Origin: Dioscorea cayenensis subsp. rotundata
Lineage: Eukaryota > Streptophyta > Magnoliopsida > Dioscoreales > Dioscoreaceae
NCBI RefSeq assembly: GCF_009730915.1
Contig: NC_052475.1
Span: 20,828,285-20,892,284, forward strand
Direction of reading: 5' to 3'
Length of the DNA: 64,000 nt
Every line of letters begins with the position of its first letter. Position 1 is the stretch's first letter. Shown here one piece after another: positions 24,122 to 36,720 of the stretch. Made by a program: the position numbers and the translations under genes. The notes below the pieces were generated by a model that saw nothing but the letters and a program-made list of their open reading frames with translations, searched no databases and had not been told where the DNA came from.

Positions 24122-24887
24122 TGTTACATTACCAGTCCAATTGGTCAACAAAGGGGAAAAAGAAACAATTAAAAACGAGGCGTGTGGCGAGCATGAGATC
24201 AGATCAGGAGAAGGAATGGAGAAGCAGCACGTGGCATCATCATCTTCAAGGGCATGTGGCTATCATGAGACTCAGATCAAGAGAGGGAATTGAGAAGAAA
24301 CACGTGGCGTCATCATCTTCGGGAATGAGTAAAGAAGGGCATAATCAGATTGGAGGAAATAAAGAAAGGAACACTCGTCAGTAAAGCAAGAGCAAAATGA
24401 GGTTAAGTGCAAAACTCCGGGGGTATATTATACTGACTTATGAACAGAATATAAAAAGGTGGTCTTTTGCAGGGGGAAAAGACAGCTGGATTCTGAGGAT
24501 TATTGAAGGCCCTGGTTTCTCTCATAGTGTGGGAGCAGGGAGGTCTCTTTGGCCAAATATCTTACTGGCTTTCTTAGGAGTAATTTCTAGTTAATGTTAA
24601 TGGTTTCTTCTTCAATTAATGTAAACTTGTGGTGAGATTGTTCTCAGTCTTGAACTTGGATTTTTCAGCCTATTTTCACTTGTTTGTTGTCTTAGCTCAA
24701 TTAGATCTGCATGGTGTTGATGATTAAACTCTTGAATGGAGTAGGGAATTGTATTATGATGGAAGAATGCTCTTAATTTACAATAATATTGGTTCATTTG
24801 TGCAAATTATCAGTAGATTTGGAGTGGATTAAATTCTTATAGTATACATTTGATATTGATTTCATTCTTTGAAAATTATATATTACA
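24122..24887 (+). repeat. 5' LTR of the gypsy element
   Basis: TG..CA-bounded repeat. It contains a two-unit tandem duplication of about 73 bases (from ~24180), each unit carrying a CACGTG core (24228-24233 and 24301-24306). A TATA box TATAAAAA lies at 24450-24457. The G-boxes upstream of the TATA suggest the promoter design of the U3 region. Confidence 0.92.
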
Positions 24888-24916
24888 ATTGGTGTTTTCG
24901 TTGTTCTTTTCCTTCA

Positions 24917-27900
24917 ATGGCTGATAATACTCGCATGAAGGAACTCCAAGCTAAGGTGGAAACACTGTTTACCTTAATGGATAACAATCAGCTGAGATTT
25001 TAAAACATTGAACAATCTCTTGCAACTCTGTCATTAATTCAGCAATCCTTGGTTGGACTCTCATTGATGATTGAGGCATCTCAAACTCTTAAACCTCAGG
25101 GTGAACCTTTAGCATTGCACTTATTGGTTGAGGATCCTTCTCACATAACTATTCATCCAACAATGGACATTTATTCAGTAAAGAACATCAAAATTGATTT
25201 TCCAAGATTTTGCAGGAACTTATGCCTTGCAGTGGTTCTTTCAAGCGGAACAGTTTTTTTTTTTTAACTATTATAGAGTGCCAAATCATCATAGAGTGAA
25301 GATTGCTTCCGTGCATTTTGATGGTCCGGTGGTGCCATGGTTTCAAAGGCTCCAGAAATTAGGAAAATTGACTTCATGGCAAGTCCTTACTAAATCCTTA
25401 GAATGTACTTATGGTCCATAAGCATTTGACTGTTCAAAATATTCTTTATTTTGCCTAACTCAGGAAGGCACTGTGCCTCAGTTTTTTGACCATTTTACTG
25501 CTTTGGCTGATAGTTTTATCAGTGGATTAAACAAAGAATTGCAGGACGAGATTATACCATGGCAACATGAGGATTTGGATCAGGCAGTATCACTAGCAAG
25601 GTTGTTTTAAGAAAAAGCTTCAGTTAGGGAAGAAATCTCTATACACCAAAAATATATATACTCCTGATACTAAAATGAAGCCTCTCACAGGAACAACAGC
25701 TGTTTTGAATTCTTCTACTGATGTATCCACAGGACAAAATTTGTTGGGTTTTCATAATTCAAATACAGGAAATTTTACTCCCAATCCACCAACAACATTT
25801 CGTAAGATGGGATTACAGGAGATGCAACTCAGGAAAGCAAAAAGTTTATGTTTTATTGTGATGCCCAATATTCACCTACATATAATTATCCCAACAAAAG
25901 ATTACTGTTATTGCAATGGGATGGTAATGATACTAATCTCTCTGAAAACGCTTTTATCATTGATCCACATCCATTAGAAGAAGTGCAAGAACCTGGGGCA
26001 AGTCCTGGTACAAAGCTATCACTAAAAACCATGTCTAGTACTAATATTTCTGGCACTATGCATTTCATAGGTTCTTCCGGAGGGCAACTAGTAAAAATTT
26101 TACTAGACTGTGGTGGTGATGACACATTTCTGTAACCTAAATTAGCAAAATTCTTGCATTTGGATGTTCTCCCAACATAACCACTGAAAGTTTTGGTGGG
26201 AAATAGACAAACCTTGCAAGTTGAAAGACAAATTCAAGAATTATCTGTTCAGGTACAAGACTATACATTGTTGGTAGTTGCTTATGTGTTGGATATTGCA
26301 GGAGCTGATTTAATTTTGGGAGCCTCTTGGTTAGCCAAATTAGGACCTCATGTGGTTGATTATGACAAGAAGGTGATACAATTTTATCACAACAATCAAT
26401 TTATAGTACTGAAGGGTGATCAATTGAAAAAACTTGCTTATGAAGCAATAAATCAATTAACCCGATTATGTTCTACTCATGCTGTTAGAGAATGTTACTT
26501 ACTTCAATTGTATTCAGATACATATCACAACACTACAGTTACTCAGAAGTCAAGGAGTTTGTCTACAGAAATTATCAGCACATTGCCTTCCTCTACTCCA
26601 CAAGAGTTAGTTGCATTATTACTGGAATATCAGATGGGTTTCTCTACACTTGAGGATTGCCATCTTTTAGAGCCTGTGATCACCAAATATCACTCATACT
26701 AGACAGTATACATGTTAAGGTGAGGCCCTACAGGTATCCTCACAGCTAAAAAGAAGAAATTAGGAAAATGTTGAACCAAATGCTCATTGATGGGTTAATT
26801 GAACACAATACAAGTCCCTTCTCCTTTCCAATTACACTGGTAAAAAAAAAGATGGTACATGGCGCTTTTGCACAGATTATCCGACCTTGAATGCAATCAC
26901 CATTAAGGATGTTTATCCTATACCTATAGTCGATGAGCTCTTAGATGAACTTTATGGTGTTGTTTATTTTTCAAAATTAGATCTGTGTTTAGGATATCAC
27001 CAGATCCTTTTACATCTTGATAACAGATTTAAAACGATATTTAGAACTCATCAAGGACACTATCAATGGCTGGTCATGCCATTTGGGCTTTTTAAATCCC
27101 TGGCAACATTCCAAGCTCTCATGCATCAGGTTTCTAACTTTGCTTTAAGGAAATTTGTCCTCATTTTTTTTATGACATACAGATTTTCAGTAAGACTTGG
27201 CCTCTTCATTTATCACATTTGGAGACAGTTTTATGAACCTTAAAGAATAATAAATTGTATGCTAAGTTGTCTAAATGTAGTTTTGGACAACAACAAATAG
27301 AATACTTAAGCCATTTGGTGCCTTTCAGGGGAGTAGAAATGGATCCTTCCAAGGTTTTAGCTGTTCTACAATAGCCAGTTCCTCAATCAATTAAACAAGT
27401 TCAAGCATTCTTTGGCTTGAGTGGATATTATAGAAAATGCATCAAACAATATGCTACATTGGCATGCCCGCTGACGGATTTACTGAAGAAAGATTATTTT
27501 CATTGGTCTAAAACAACACAATGGCCTTTCGAGACTCTCAAACAAGCAATGGTTTCAGCACCGGTGCTACCATTACCAAAGTTCTCTTCCATTTACATTG
27601 GAAACAAATGCTTCAGGGGTGGCAATTGGTGCAATTTTGAGCCATAATAATCATCCTATTGCCTACTTCTCCAAGAAAATATCCCCAAGGATGCAAAATC
27701 AATCGGCTTATGTCAGTGAATTATTTGTTGTCACTGAAGCTGTAACTAAATTTTGGCACTATTTGTTATGACATCAGTTTACCATTCGAACAGATCAGCA
27801 AGCTTTAAGGCACATCTGTCAGCAAACAATACAAACTCCAAAGCAACAGCGCTGGCTTCCTAAGCTATTGGGCTTTGATTTTGTGATTGAATATAAACTG

Positions 27901-29400
27901 AGCAAGGATAATGTAGCAGCTGATGCTTTATCTAGATGTTTTGCTCTCACTTCTTCTCAGACTCAGGCATCCTTTCTTACTGAATTACAATCGTTGCAGC
28001 GTCAAGATCAGACTTATGGGCCAATTATAGCAACTTACAGGAATCAAGCACTAACAATTCTATCTATTCTCTTCGGCAAGGTCTTTTATGTTGGACGGGT
28101 TGTTTGGTGATACTCGATGACTATACAATGAAGCAAAGATTATTGAAAGACTTTCACAATTCTCTTCTCGGAGGCCATACAGGATCTCTTCGCACATACA
28201 TGCGCATGGCTACTTAATTCTTTTGGAAAGGAATGCGCTAGGATGTTCATGATTATGGTCAAAACTATATGGTCTGTCAGCAAGCTAAATCCATCACCAC
28301 AGCTCCCAAGGGTATTATTAAATCTACTTTCAATTCCACAGCAGGTTTGGGAAGATATAGCCATAGATTTTATCTGTGGGTTGCCGAGTTCCAGATGGTA
28401 TACTTTTATTAATATGGTGATTGATAAACTGTGGACGTTTCATGACTTTGAAGAATGATTTTTCCAGCATAGTAGTGGCAGAGGTTTTCATCAATTCAGT
28501 TTTCAAATTGCATGGGCTTCCTCGATCTATTGTATGCGATAGAGACAAAACTTTTACTAGGGGTTTTTGGCAACATCTTTTCTCCAAAATGGCCACTTCC
28601 ATGCAAATGTCCACAGCTTACCACCCCCAATCAGATGGTCAAACTGAAGAATCGAATAAGTGTCTTGAAATGTACCTTTGCTATTTTATTGGTGAAAATC
28701 ATGGCAATTGGGTAGAATTGTTACCATGGGCTAAGTACTAGTATAATGCCTTGTATCAAACGAACGCCGGCATGACTTTTTTCCGTGTGGTGTATGGCTG
28801 GGATCCTCGGGGGTTATTATCATATATTGAGACAGTGGGTGACCCTCCTTTAGTATCACAATGGTTGACACACAAAGATAAGATCTTATCTCAACTGAAG
28901 AGCAATCTTCTTCGAGCTCAGATACGAATGAAGAGCAATGCTGATAAGAAAAGATCAGAGGTTACATTTAAGTAAGGCGATTGGGTCTTTGTGAAGCTTC
29001 AACCATACCGTCAACACTCTATTGTGCTTCGGAGAAATCAGAAATTGGGAATGAATTCTTTTGGGCCCTTCCAGATAACACAAAAGATTGAGAATGTCGC
29101 ATATCGTTTGCATCTCCCTTTAGGCACAAAAATTCATTTGGTATTCCATGCATCACTTTTGAAACCAGTTTGGGAGATCCTAGCTTCACAACTATACTTT
29201 AACTATTGATGTCTTTATCTTAAGGGCCGTTAATTTTTTCGATAGTGCCGTTGCAATCTTGGCAGATTGTGAGGCAGGGTCAATGGGTGAAGGGCATGTT
29301 AATTCAATGGCACGGCTTAGCACCTGAGGAGACATCTTGGGAGGATGTAGATCAGTTGGTGGTTCAGTATCCTCATCTAGACCTTGAGGACAAGGTCCTT
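24917..29400 (+). pseudogene. Gag-pol remnant of the gypsy element
   Basis: The Gag ATG is at 24917, 30 bases after the LTR. Gag has in-frame stops (for example near 25001 and 25421). Protease (~26080-26420): the DSG-type active site is altered to DCGG and a stop follows. Reverse transcriptase (~26760-27340): KLDLCLGYHQI and MPFGL blocks are present, but the YxDD block is destroyed by a small deletion in a T run near 27165. RNase H (~27590-27960): AADALSRCF motif at the end. Integrase (~28130-28980): H-H-C-C and PQSDGQTEESNK region. The chromodomain (29250-29400) ends with LEDKV. At least a dozen disruptions rule out activity. Confidence 0.9.
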
Positions 29401-29417
29401 GATTATGAGAGGAGCAT

Positions 29418-30183
29418 TGTTACATTGCTAGTCAAACTGGTCAACAAAATGGAAAAAGAAAATTAAAAACAGGGCGTGTGCATGGCGAGCATGAGACTGG
29501 ATCAGGAGAGGGAATGAAGAAGCAGCACATGGCGTCATCATCTTCAGGGGCGTGTGGCTATCATGAAACCAAATCAAGAGAGGGAATTGAGAAGCAACAC
29601 ATTGCGTCATCATCTTCGGGAATTAGTAAAGAAGGGTCGAATCAGATTGGAGGAAACAAAGAAAGAGACACTCGTCGGTAAAGTAAGAGCGAAAGGAGGT
29701 TAAGCATAAGACTCTAGGGGTATATTATACCGGCTTATGAACAGAATATAAAAAGGTGGTCTTTTGCAGGGGAAAAGGCAGCTGGATTCTGAGGATTGTT
29801 GAAGGCCCTGGTTTCTCTCACAGTGTGGGAGCAAGGAGGTCTCTTAGCCAAGTATTTTACTGGTTTTCTTAGGAGTAATTTCTAGTTAATGTTGCTGGTT
29901 TCTTCTTCAATTAATTATAAGCTTGTGGTGAGATTGTTCTCAGTCTTGAACTTGGATTTCTCAGCCTATTTTCATTTGATTGTTGTCTTAGCTCAATTAC
30001 ATCTGCATGATGTTGATGATTAAACTCTTGAATGGAGTAGGGAATTGTATTATGATGGAATGAATGCTCTTAATTTGCATTAATATTGATTCATCTATGC
30101 AAATTATCAGTAGCGTGGAGTGGATTAAATTCTTACAGTATACATCTGATATTAATTTCATTCTCTAAAATTTATACATTACA
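29418..30183 (+). repeat. 3' LTR of the gypsy element
   Basis: Partner of 24122-24887 with the same length and ends. The two CACGTG cores have decayed to CACATG (29526) and CACATT (29598). The TATA box remains (29747-29754). Confidence 0.92.
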
Positions 30184-30241
30184 TGAACATAATAGTGATG
30201 GTTATAAGTGTATTCCAAAGGCTATATACATAAGAAAAAAC

Positions 30242-31126
30242 ATCAAGGTTTAGTGTTATTAGAGTAATAAGAACTTGACTATACATACAACATGCATATT
30301 CTTCAGGGAAGAATTAGGGTTGAGATCAACTTGCCATAACCAAGCACTAGTTGAAGAACTTTTGCATTAATAAATGTCAGAATTGAAATAAGAGATAAAA
30401 CTTCTTATAAGATTATTACCATAGAAGTTCATAATGTGTAACTGACAAGAAGTATATTATGTGTTACATTGTGTTTATATAAATATATACGTACATGCAT
30501 TACAAAGAACTGAAATGAAGGGAAAGAAACTGCTTGAGATGTTTGATGTCATTGATGATCAGAGTGTTTAGTCTAATAACATATGTGTTCCTATAAATGA
30601 CCAAAGTCTAGTGTTACTCTAGTAAAACATTTGGGAATATAGCATGTGTATTCTTAAGAAAAAACAATCAGAATTGAAATAAGTAGCTAAATTATTAATT
30701 GATTATATAATCAAGCATAAAATTTTCACTTTAAAAAGTCAGAATTAAACACATGAGAAGAAAACTTCTCAAGATATTGTTTGCCATTGAAGTTCAGCAT
30801 GTATGCATGATGAGCACATGCTGTATTTATACATAATACATATGCTATCAAGGTCTGCTGTTTAGAGAATACAAGAAGCAGTTAACCATATAAAACATGC
30901 ACATTCGTCAGGGAAAGATAATTAGCATTAAAATCAAGTTGCAAAATACCGACACAATCAGAAAAAAAAAAATCACATAATTTTTGCATTTAGAAATTAA
31001 ATCAGCAATAAAATCATGAGAAGAAAACTGCTTAAGATATTTGTTGCCATTGAACTTCAGTGCATGCAAATGATAAGAAATATGTATGTGTATATGTATG
31101 TATACGACCAAGGTCTAGTATCACTA
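30242..31126. repeat. Degenerate tandem repeat, about four units of ~250-360 bases
   Basis: A phrase of the form accaaggtctagtgttac recurs at about 30242, 30600, 30846 and 31106. Each unit also carries, in the same order, a variant of catgcatattcttcaggg, a gagaagaaaact-type stretch and ccattgaagttcag. The units are too diverged for a clear consensus by eye. No open frame exists. It could be an old minisatellite or a repeat inside a non-coding transcript. Confidence 0.5.
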
Positions 31127-31130
31127 CAGT

Positions 31131-33300
31131 GAGAATTAGACTATCTATAACACATTACCTTAGTCACAGGATTTTTGCACTAAAGTCAAGAATTAAAAAA
31201 AGGAGGTTCAGAATGAAATTAGTAAATTAGTTACTTGGTGATGTGCTGCTTTCATTGAAGCTATTGCCTTAAAAATAGTGAACTTGACAAAACATTATGC
31301 ATGGACTAAATATAATAGATTATCATGAGACAGATGGAGTGGGCTCTAAGAATTGGACCTGCTCTACCCAACTTCATACTATAAACTTATTAAATTATTC
31401 CATTTCGGTTAGCCCTTGATTGTATAATGTGTTAACTTGGTTCCTGATTCATACCCAAGCATATGAAAAAGGTGGGATTAAGGTTAAACCCTAATTCTAA
31501 GTACCAAACTAATTTAATGAAAAGTATTGTTGATAAACATGGATTAGCTCAAAAGTTGAAAGTTAAAGACCATTTATTTCAAAGCTATAAATAAGTAGAG
31601 TTTGAGCTAGATTTGGTTTTTAAAGCTTCATCCAGACACATCCTTCCTTAAGAATAAATGATTAAAGTAAAAACCATAGAATGCTTTCCTTCAAAACCAA
31701 TTTTTATTTTTTTAATCTTTTCACATTGTTATTCAAGTCCAATTTGAGCGTTTCAAAGAGATGCAAACAATGCAGATAAATCCACCCTTAGTTTGGACTT
31801 AAAAAATCTAATGTTTTGACGAAACACACCCAAATAAAGAAATCACAAATCCAATTAAATACAATTATGATTATAAACAAAGTTACAGCTCTAATCCATC
31901 ACCATCACCATCAAGCATTATTCTAACCAAATGGCAACCAAAATATCTAATACATATCTTGAGCCAGTTGAGTTAAACAAAGGTTTTCTTGGCAGTTAAA
32001 CAGATAAGCATAACTAATGGCAAATCTAGTGCCTACTTAAGTCTGCACTTTTGCTTCCCACTGATAAGATTGGAAAAAGTGCTTTACTTGCAATACAATC
32101 TTAGTCTTAGTCATCTGATTAGTTCTTATCCACATCTAATCAGTGTGGGTCTCACTGACAGGGTGGTGCAGCATGAGCTTGTCTAAATTATTTTTTATGA
32201 ACATCCCCCTTCCATGCACAGTCCTTTCATGAATCTCTTCCTTTGAGAAGCATATATACATTTTGCTTGTCCTTCAAAGTTTATGCATGTCCTATTGTCT
32301 CGAGTCTTGGAGATACCCTTACCTAAAGACCTCATGAAGGTCCAAATTGGATACAGTATCCTATGTGCATAGTCATCTAATCGAGTTAATTATGTCTGTT
32401 TGTTCCACTCTAATATTGTGAAATTTTAATTTATTCAGATTGATTTTTAATTTTTACATTCGTACTAAATTCACTGAGTACAATCCGAAGCTTTGCAGCT
32501 AATGAAATATTAACTCTCTACAATTCTCTGTACTTTTTTAGAACTTGCCTTCTGATAAGTTTCCCTTCTTGATTAACTCATGTTGTTTTTGTTTTTATTT
32601 CTTTCTGATTTTTTTAAATAGCTCTTCTTATTTTGTCTTCATTCTTTCCTTGACCAAATCAACTACAAGATAAGCAGTACTGAATTTTATATGTCCCCCC
32701 CTGTTTGTTCGGTTAAAAATAAATAAATACAAAAACTATTTAAAAACCAAAAGGCACTTACTTATATTTGGATTTTTAAAAAAAATATTTAAAACATATA
32801 AAATTTTATCAATATACTCGTTTTAATTAGTTGTACTGTTTCCCAACAATCCAATACCGAAAGTCCCCCACTGCCAACTTTAGTAGCCTATCTAAACCCA
32901 ATATCTCGTCATATTTCTACAACAAACTTTGTCCCTATTATCTATATATCATTGCTATATTTAAAATAAAAAAAATTCATTTGATTGGTTAATTTCTTAT
33001 TTAATTTATAAATAAAATTGAATCACAATAAAAAAAATTTCATAATTCATTTTATTATCCATATTCTTAAAAACAAAATCTATTCAATTCATTATTGTTT
33101 TCATCCATCTGAATAATACACAATTTTTTTTTAAGAAAAAAAAAAGAAAGAACTTGCATGAGGAATATGAATATGAATGGATGAAATAAAGGGCACCCAA
33201 ATCCTCTAAAAATCTCCAGCACGTTGACATGCCGGGTGGTGACAGGAAAGGAAGCCAGAAAAATCTCTTCCCTAACCTTAACATGACCCATGTTTCCCTT
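31131..33300. other. Intergenic region without recognised genes
   Basis: Moderately AT-rich DNA. Short open frames present here lack codon bias or family similarity. No transposon ends or simple repeats of note. Confidence 0.55.
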
Positions 33301-35177
33301 CACCCCCTCCCCGGGTGGTGTTCAGACCACCACTGACATCATCGTCACAGCCTCCACGACCGTGTCATCCTTCCTCCCTCTCTAGAAACACCCTAAACCC
33401 AAACCCAACATCAACATGGCTTTGTTTGCCTCGAAACCCGTGTACCACTTCACGCGAATCCCGAGATCCCTACCACTCTATCTTTTTACTGCTACGTGCC
33501 CTCATCTCCACTGGTCACACTCACACGTGTCAGTACGATGCGACACAACCGTGCGCCACGTGTACCGCCAGGAGTCACACTTCAGTCAGCGCCCCACTGA
33601 CACGACCGCCGCGTGGCTTCTTACCGTACGAGCAGCATTATCCACTATGCCTACGTGGCTAATCCTGATTGGCTATACTGCATGTTGTACCATGTGCTGC
33701 CGGACCCCGGACGTTTAGCCTATCACGTGGGTACGACCTTACGTGGCCCTTTGCTTAAAGGGATTTTATTAGGACTATAATTAAGGGTTTTGGAGGGATG
33801 TTTTTGCTAAAACTAGGCACTGCGGGGAGCTCAGAAACCGAATTGAATGGCACTCAATGTCGTGGGGCAGGGATCAACAACCCCTTACGGGGGCGTTGGT
33901 GGTGCCCTCCCAAAGCGCCTTGGATGGGGATGCCTTGCAATATCCTGGCCGTACGCTTTCATGAGGAATGGCCTCAGTTGGGTCCCACCAACAATACATG
34001 TCTTGATTCAGTGTTATCCATTACCCTCCATGACCATCACCCGATTCACCCCTCACTCCCCATCACGCTTCAAGACAGACTTGGACTTGCTATACTATAT
34101 TATATTATCACTATTTATTCCAATTTTAATATATATATATATATTTTTTTAAAGTGTTTAAAATCGACATTTATTGAATAATCCAAGCCATGCCAAGTCC
34201 ACATCTGAGTAGGTTGTATAGGCGCCTTTTTTTTTCCCTATGTACGGTCGTGAAAACTCAAATCATCTTTATATATAATCCTAAAAATAAAAATTAAAAC
34301 TAAACATATACAATTCAAATGAAAATTTATTTTTTATTTTTTTTAAATATAATTAATCAACTAATTAAAATAGAGTTAAATTCTCAATCTAACCTATATG
34401 GAAGTCAAATATCCTACCTAGCTCATAATTATTGCAAATATATATTACTTGATAGCCAAGTAAAAACTAAAAAACAGAATTCGTCAACTAACTAGTAAAA
34501 AAATTAAAACCACTCGCCAAAAAGGAAAAGTACAGTCACGTGACAGGATGACCAAATGACGCCACGTAGAAAATATCCCTCCCAACGCAGCCAAGCCCAA
34601 CCTTAAATCACCCGACCAAATCCCACTTAATTGCGCGCCCAAACTCATACGTTTTACAAAAATACCCCTTACAAAGTATAAGTGTAAACTCTCTCAGTGT
34701 CTCACCACATTCTTCGCAAATAAGAAACTTTTCAAGCACGTATTCGCAAAAACTCCCAGCAAATAAATTATATTAAAAAAAAAGCAGCAAATATTTTTTT
34801 TCCTTTAAAAGTTTGTAGTTAAGTTAGGCCCAAAAATTAGCGCGCACAGCGAGACGTGGCCTGGGAATGAACCACCTCGGTATGCGCATGCCTCCCAATC
34901 CCCTATCCATCCTCCACGTGTCCCACCACTTTACCCTCAAAAAACCGTCCCGCATCTCGTCCGTTATCTCAATATCTCGCGCCATGTCTCCAACCCAAAC
35001 GCCGTCCGTTTCCGAAACGCCCATCGTTAAAATAACTCAATACTAACCACAGTTACCTTAACCACTAGTTCAAACCCTTAACCCTAGTTCACCCTACCAG
35101 TTTATAACCCCCCAAACCTTCACACCATTTTTCAATGGAAGTGAACTAAAAACAAAGATATTGAAAGGAAAACGACG
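33301..35177 (+). promoter_or_regulatory. GC-rich upstream region with many ACGT cores, zinc-finger gene promoter
   Basis: Between 33490 and 34922 there are about ten ACGT-core motifs of the G-box/ABRE kind: tacgtgcc (33493), acacgtgt (33523), gccacgtgt (33555), cgcgtggc (33609), tacgtggc (33652), tcacgtggg (33723), ttacgtggcc (33739), tcacgtga (34536), gacgtggc (34853) and ccacgtgtc (34913). Family members of the downstream gene are often ABA-, light- or stress-regulated, which such motifs would explain. A weak TATA-like tttataac lies at 35100. Open frames at 33315-33718 and 33798-34181 overlap the motifs and have no recognisable domains. Confidence 0.6.
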
Positions 35178-36287
35178 ATGATGATGATGATGGGAGAAGG
35201 GAGACATACCGATCCGACGGTCCACGCTCCTCCATGGAACCTCTTCGATGATCCAACGGAAAGCGTTGCGTTTCAGCTACCCGTTGGTAATGATCCATAC
35301 CTTCTCGGAGATGCAACCATGGCGGCACTCCAGAGGTTTCTCCCGTCCAACGAGGATGGCGATGAGTTGGATGCCCCCGTCGATGCCTACTCGTGCGATG
35401 AGTTCCGGATGTACGAGTTCAAGGTGCGGCGTTGCGCGCGCGGGCGCTCACACGACTGGACGGAGTGCCCGTACGCGCATCCCGGCGAGAAGGCACGCCG
35501 CCGAGATCCACGGAAGTACCACTACTCTGGCACTGCCTGCCCGGACTTCCGCAAAGGGAGTTGCAAGCGTGGTGATGCTTGCGAGTTCGCACACGGCGTG
35601 TTTGAATGCTGGCTTCACCCGGCGCGATACCGCACCCAGCCATGCAAGGACGGCACGGCGTGCCGCCGTCGTGTGTGTTTCTTTGCCCACACGCCGGAGC
35701 AGCTGCGCGTGCTTCCGCAGACTCAGAGCCCCAAAGCCCCCGTCGAGTCTTACGATGGATCTCCGCTTCGTCACCACGCGCTTGATGCTTATTTTACGAA
35801 GAATATGTTTTCGTCTTCGCCGACCTCAACGCTGATCTCCCCGCCGGTGTCTCCTCCGTCGGACTCGCCGCCGATGTCGCCGGTGGTGAGGCGTGCACCG
35901 GTCGGCGCTTCTGTGAATGAGGTCTTGGCATCGCTGCGGCAGTTGCAGCTTAGCAAGGCGAAATCAGCGCCAAGTTCGTGGGGTCTTCAGATGGGATGTG
36001 GTCTTGGATCGCCGAGGTCACCGGCGGTAAGGGCCGGCGGGGGATTCAGCAGCTTGCCGGCGACGCCGACGAGGTCGTCAGTGGGTGGTTCTGGGTGGTT
36101 TGATCGTTGGGATGGGGGGCATGTGGATGAACCCCCGATGGAGAGGGTGGAGTCCGGGAGGGCTCTACGAGCGAAGATGTTCGAGAGGCTAAGCAAAGAG
36201 AGCGGGATGGAGAGGCCGGAGACCGGATCGCCGGCGCCGGCGATGGGTACGCCGGACGTTGGGTGGGTGTCGGAGCTGGTGATGTGA
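35178..36287 (+). CDS. Tandem CCCH zinc-finger protein (plant RR-TZF type), intronless
   Basis: 369 residues, single exon, GC-rich in an AT-rich neighbourhood. The plant arginine-rich/TZF core is complete: C86-X5-H92-X4-C97-X3-H101 (the RR-region finger), then C121-X7-C129-X5-C135-X3-H139 and C156-X5-C162-X4-C167-X3-H171. These spacings define the AtTZF1-6-like group, which binds RNA, shuttles between nucleus and cytoplasm granules and tunes ABA, GA and stress responses; those roles are family knowledge. The C-terminal 200 residues are Ser/Pro-rich ([12 protein letters not shown] near 221-233) and low in structure, with a conserved [17 protein letters not shown] helix. Translation can begin at any of five consecutive ATGs; the first is used here. 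Confidence 0.95.
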   Translation: MMMMMGEGRHTDPTVHAPPWNLFDDPTESVAFQLPVGNDPYLLGDATMAALQRFLPSNEDGDELDAPVDAYSCDEFRMYEFKVRRCARGRSHDWTECPYAHPGEKARRRDPRKYHYSGTACPDFRKGSCKRGDACEFAHGVFECWLHPARYRTQPCKDGTACRRRVCFFAHTPEQLRVLPQTQSPKAPVESYDGSPLRHHALDAYFTKNMFSSSPTSTLISPPVSPPSDSPPMSPVVRRAPVGASVNEVLASLRQLQLSKAKSAPSSWGLQMGCGLGSPRSPAVRAGGGFSSLPATPTRSSVGGSGWFDRWDGGHVDEPPMERVESGRALRAKMFERLSKESGMERPETGSPAPAMGTPDVGWVSELVM

Positions 36288-36720
36288 GAGTGTTGATGAT
36301 GAGATGGATTGGATCTAAAAAAAAAATCCCAAAGAAAACGAAAGATCTGATTAAAAAAAGGGCGGTTTAATTGGGGAGGTGATTACCCTGATTTTTTGGT
36401 GATTGTGAATATCTGATGTCAATTCTGTAAATACTCTCGACTTCGATGGCATTTGTGGAAACGTGATGGTATGATCTGTTTTGGGGGGAGGGGTTTTCTG
36501 GATATATTTCAAGAAAAAGAAAAAAAAAGGGGGCTTTTGGTGTATAGGGCTATCAAAGTTGGGTAGCAAGTCTTAATTTCTATTTTCTGCATCTCCTCAG
36601 TGTAATTTGATTTTCTGAATGTTTTTTTTTTGTCATTAATGTCCCATTTGTGGTTATTTGTAATGTATTTTTATTTTCAATCAAATGGGTTTTCTTTAAT
36701 CTTTTCAATATATAAACCCT
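36288..36720 (+). other. Probable 3' untranslated region of the zinc-finger gene
   Basis: T/G-rich, stop-rich sequence following the TGA, with polyadenylation-like elements (tgtaatttga near 36601, ttgtaatgta near 36660). No other gene is evident. Confidence 0.5.

Larger units (their letters stand above)
24122..30183 (+). mobile_element. Full-length Ty3/gypsy retrotransposon (chromovirus), defective
   Basis: Two LTRs of 766 bases each (24122-24887 and 29418-30183) start TGTTACATT and end TTACA, flanked by identical 5-base target duplications TGAAC (24117-24121 and 30184-30188). Between them, in gypsy order, are gag, protease, reverse transcriptase, RNase H, integrase and a chromodomain, all in broken frames. 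The integrase-plus-chromodomain arrangement identifies a chromovirus. Length is 6,062 bp. LTR divergence (several percent by eye) and many stops mark it as an old, inactive copy. Confidence 0.95.

Noticed and set aside
24184..24797. Several 60-75-codon frames
   Set aside because: They lie in the 5' LTR of the gypsy element, which is non-coding.
35248..35835. 195-codon and other frames overlapping the zinc-finger gene
   Set aside because: GC-rich shadow frames; the RR-TZF frame contains all the conserved cysteines and histidines.
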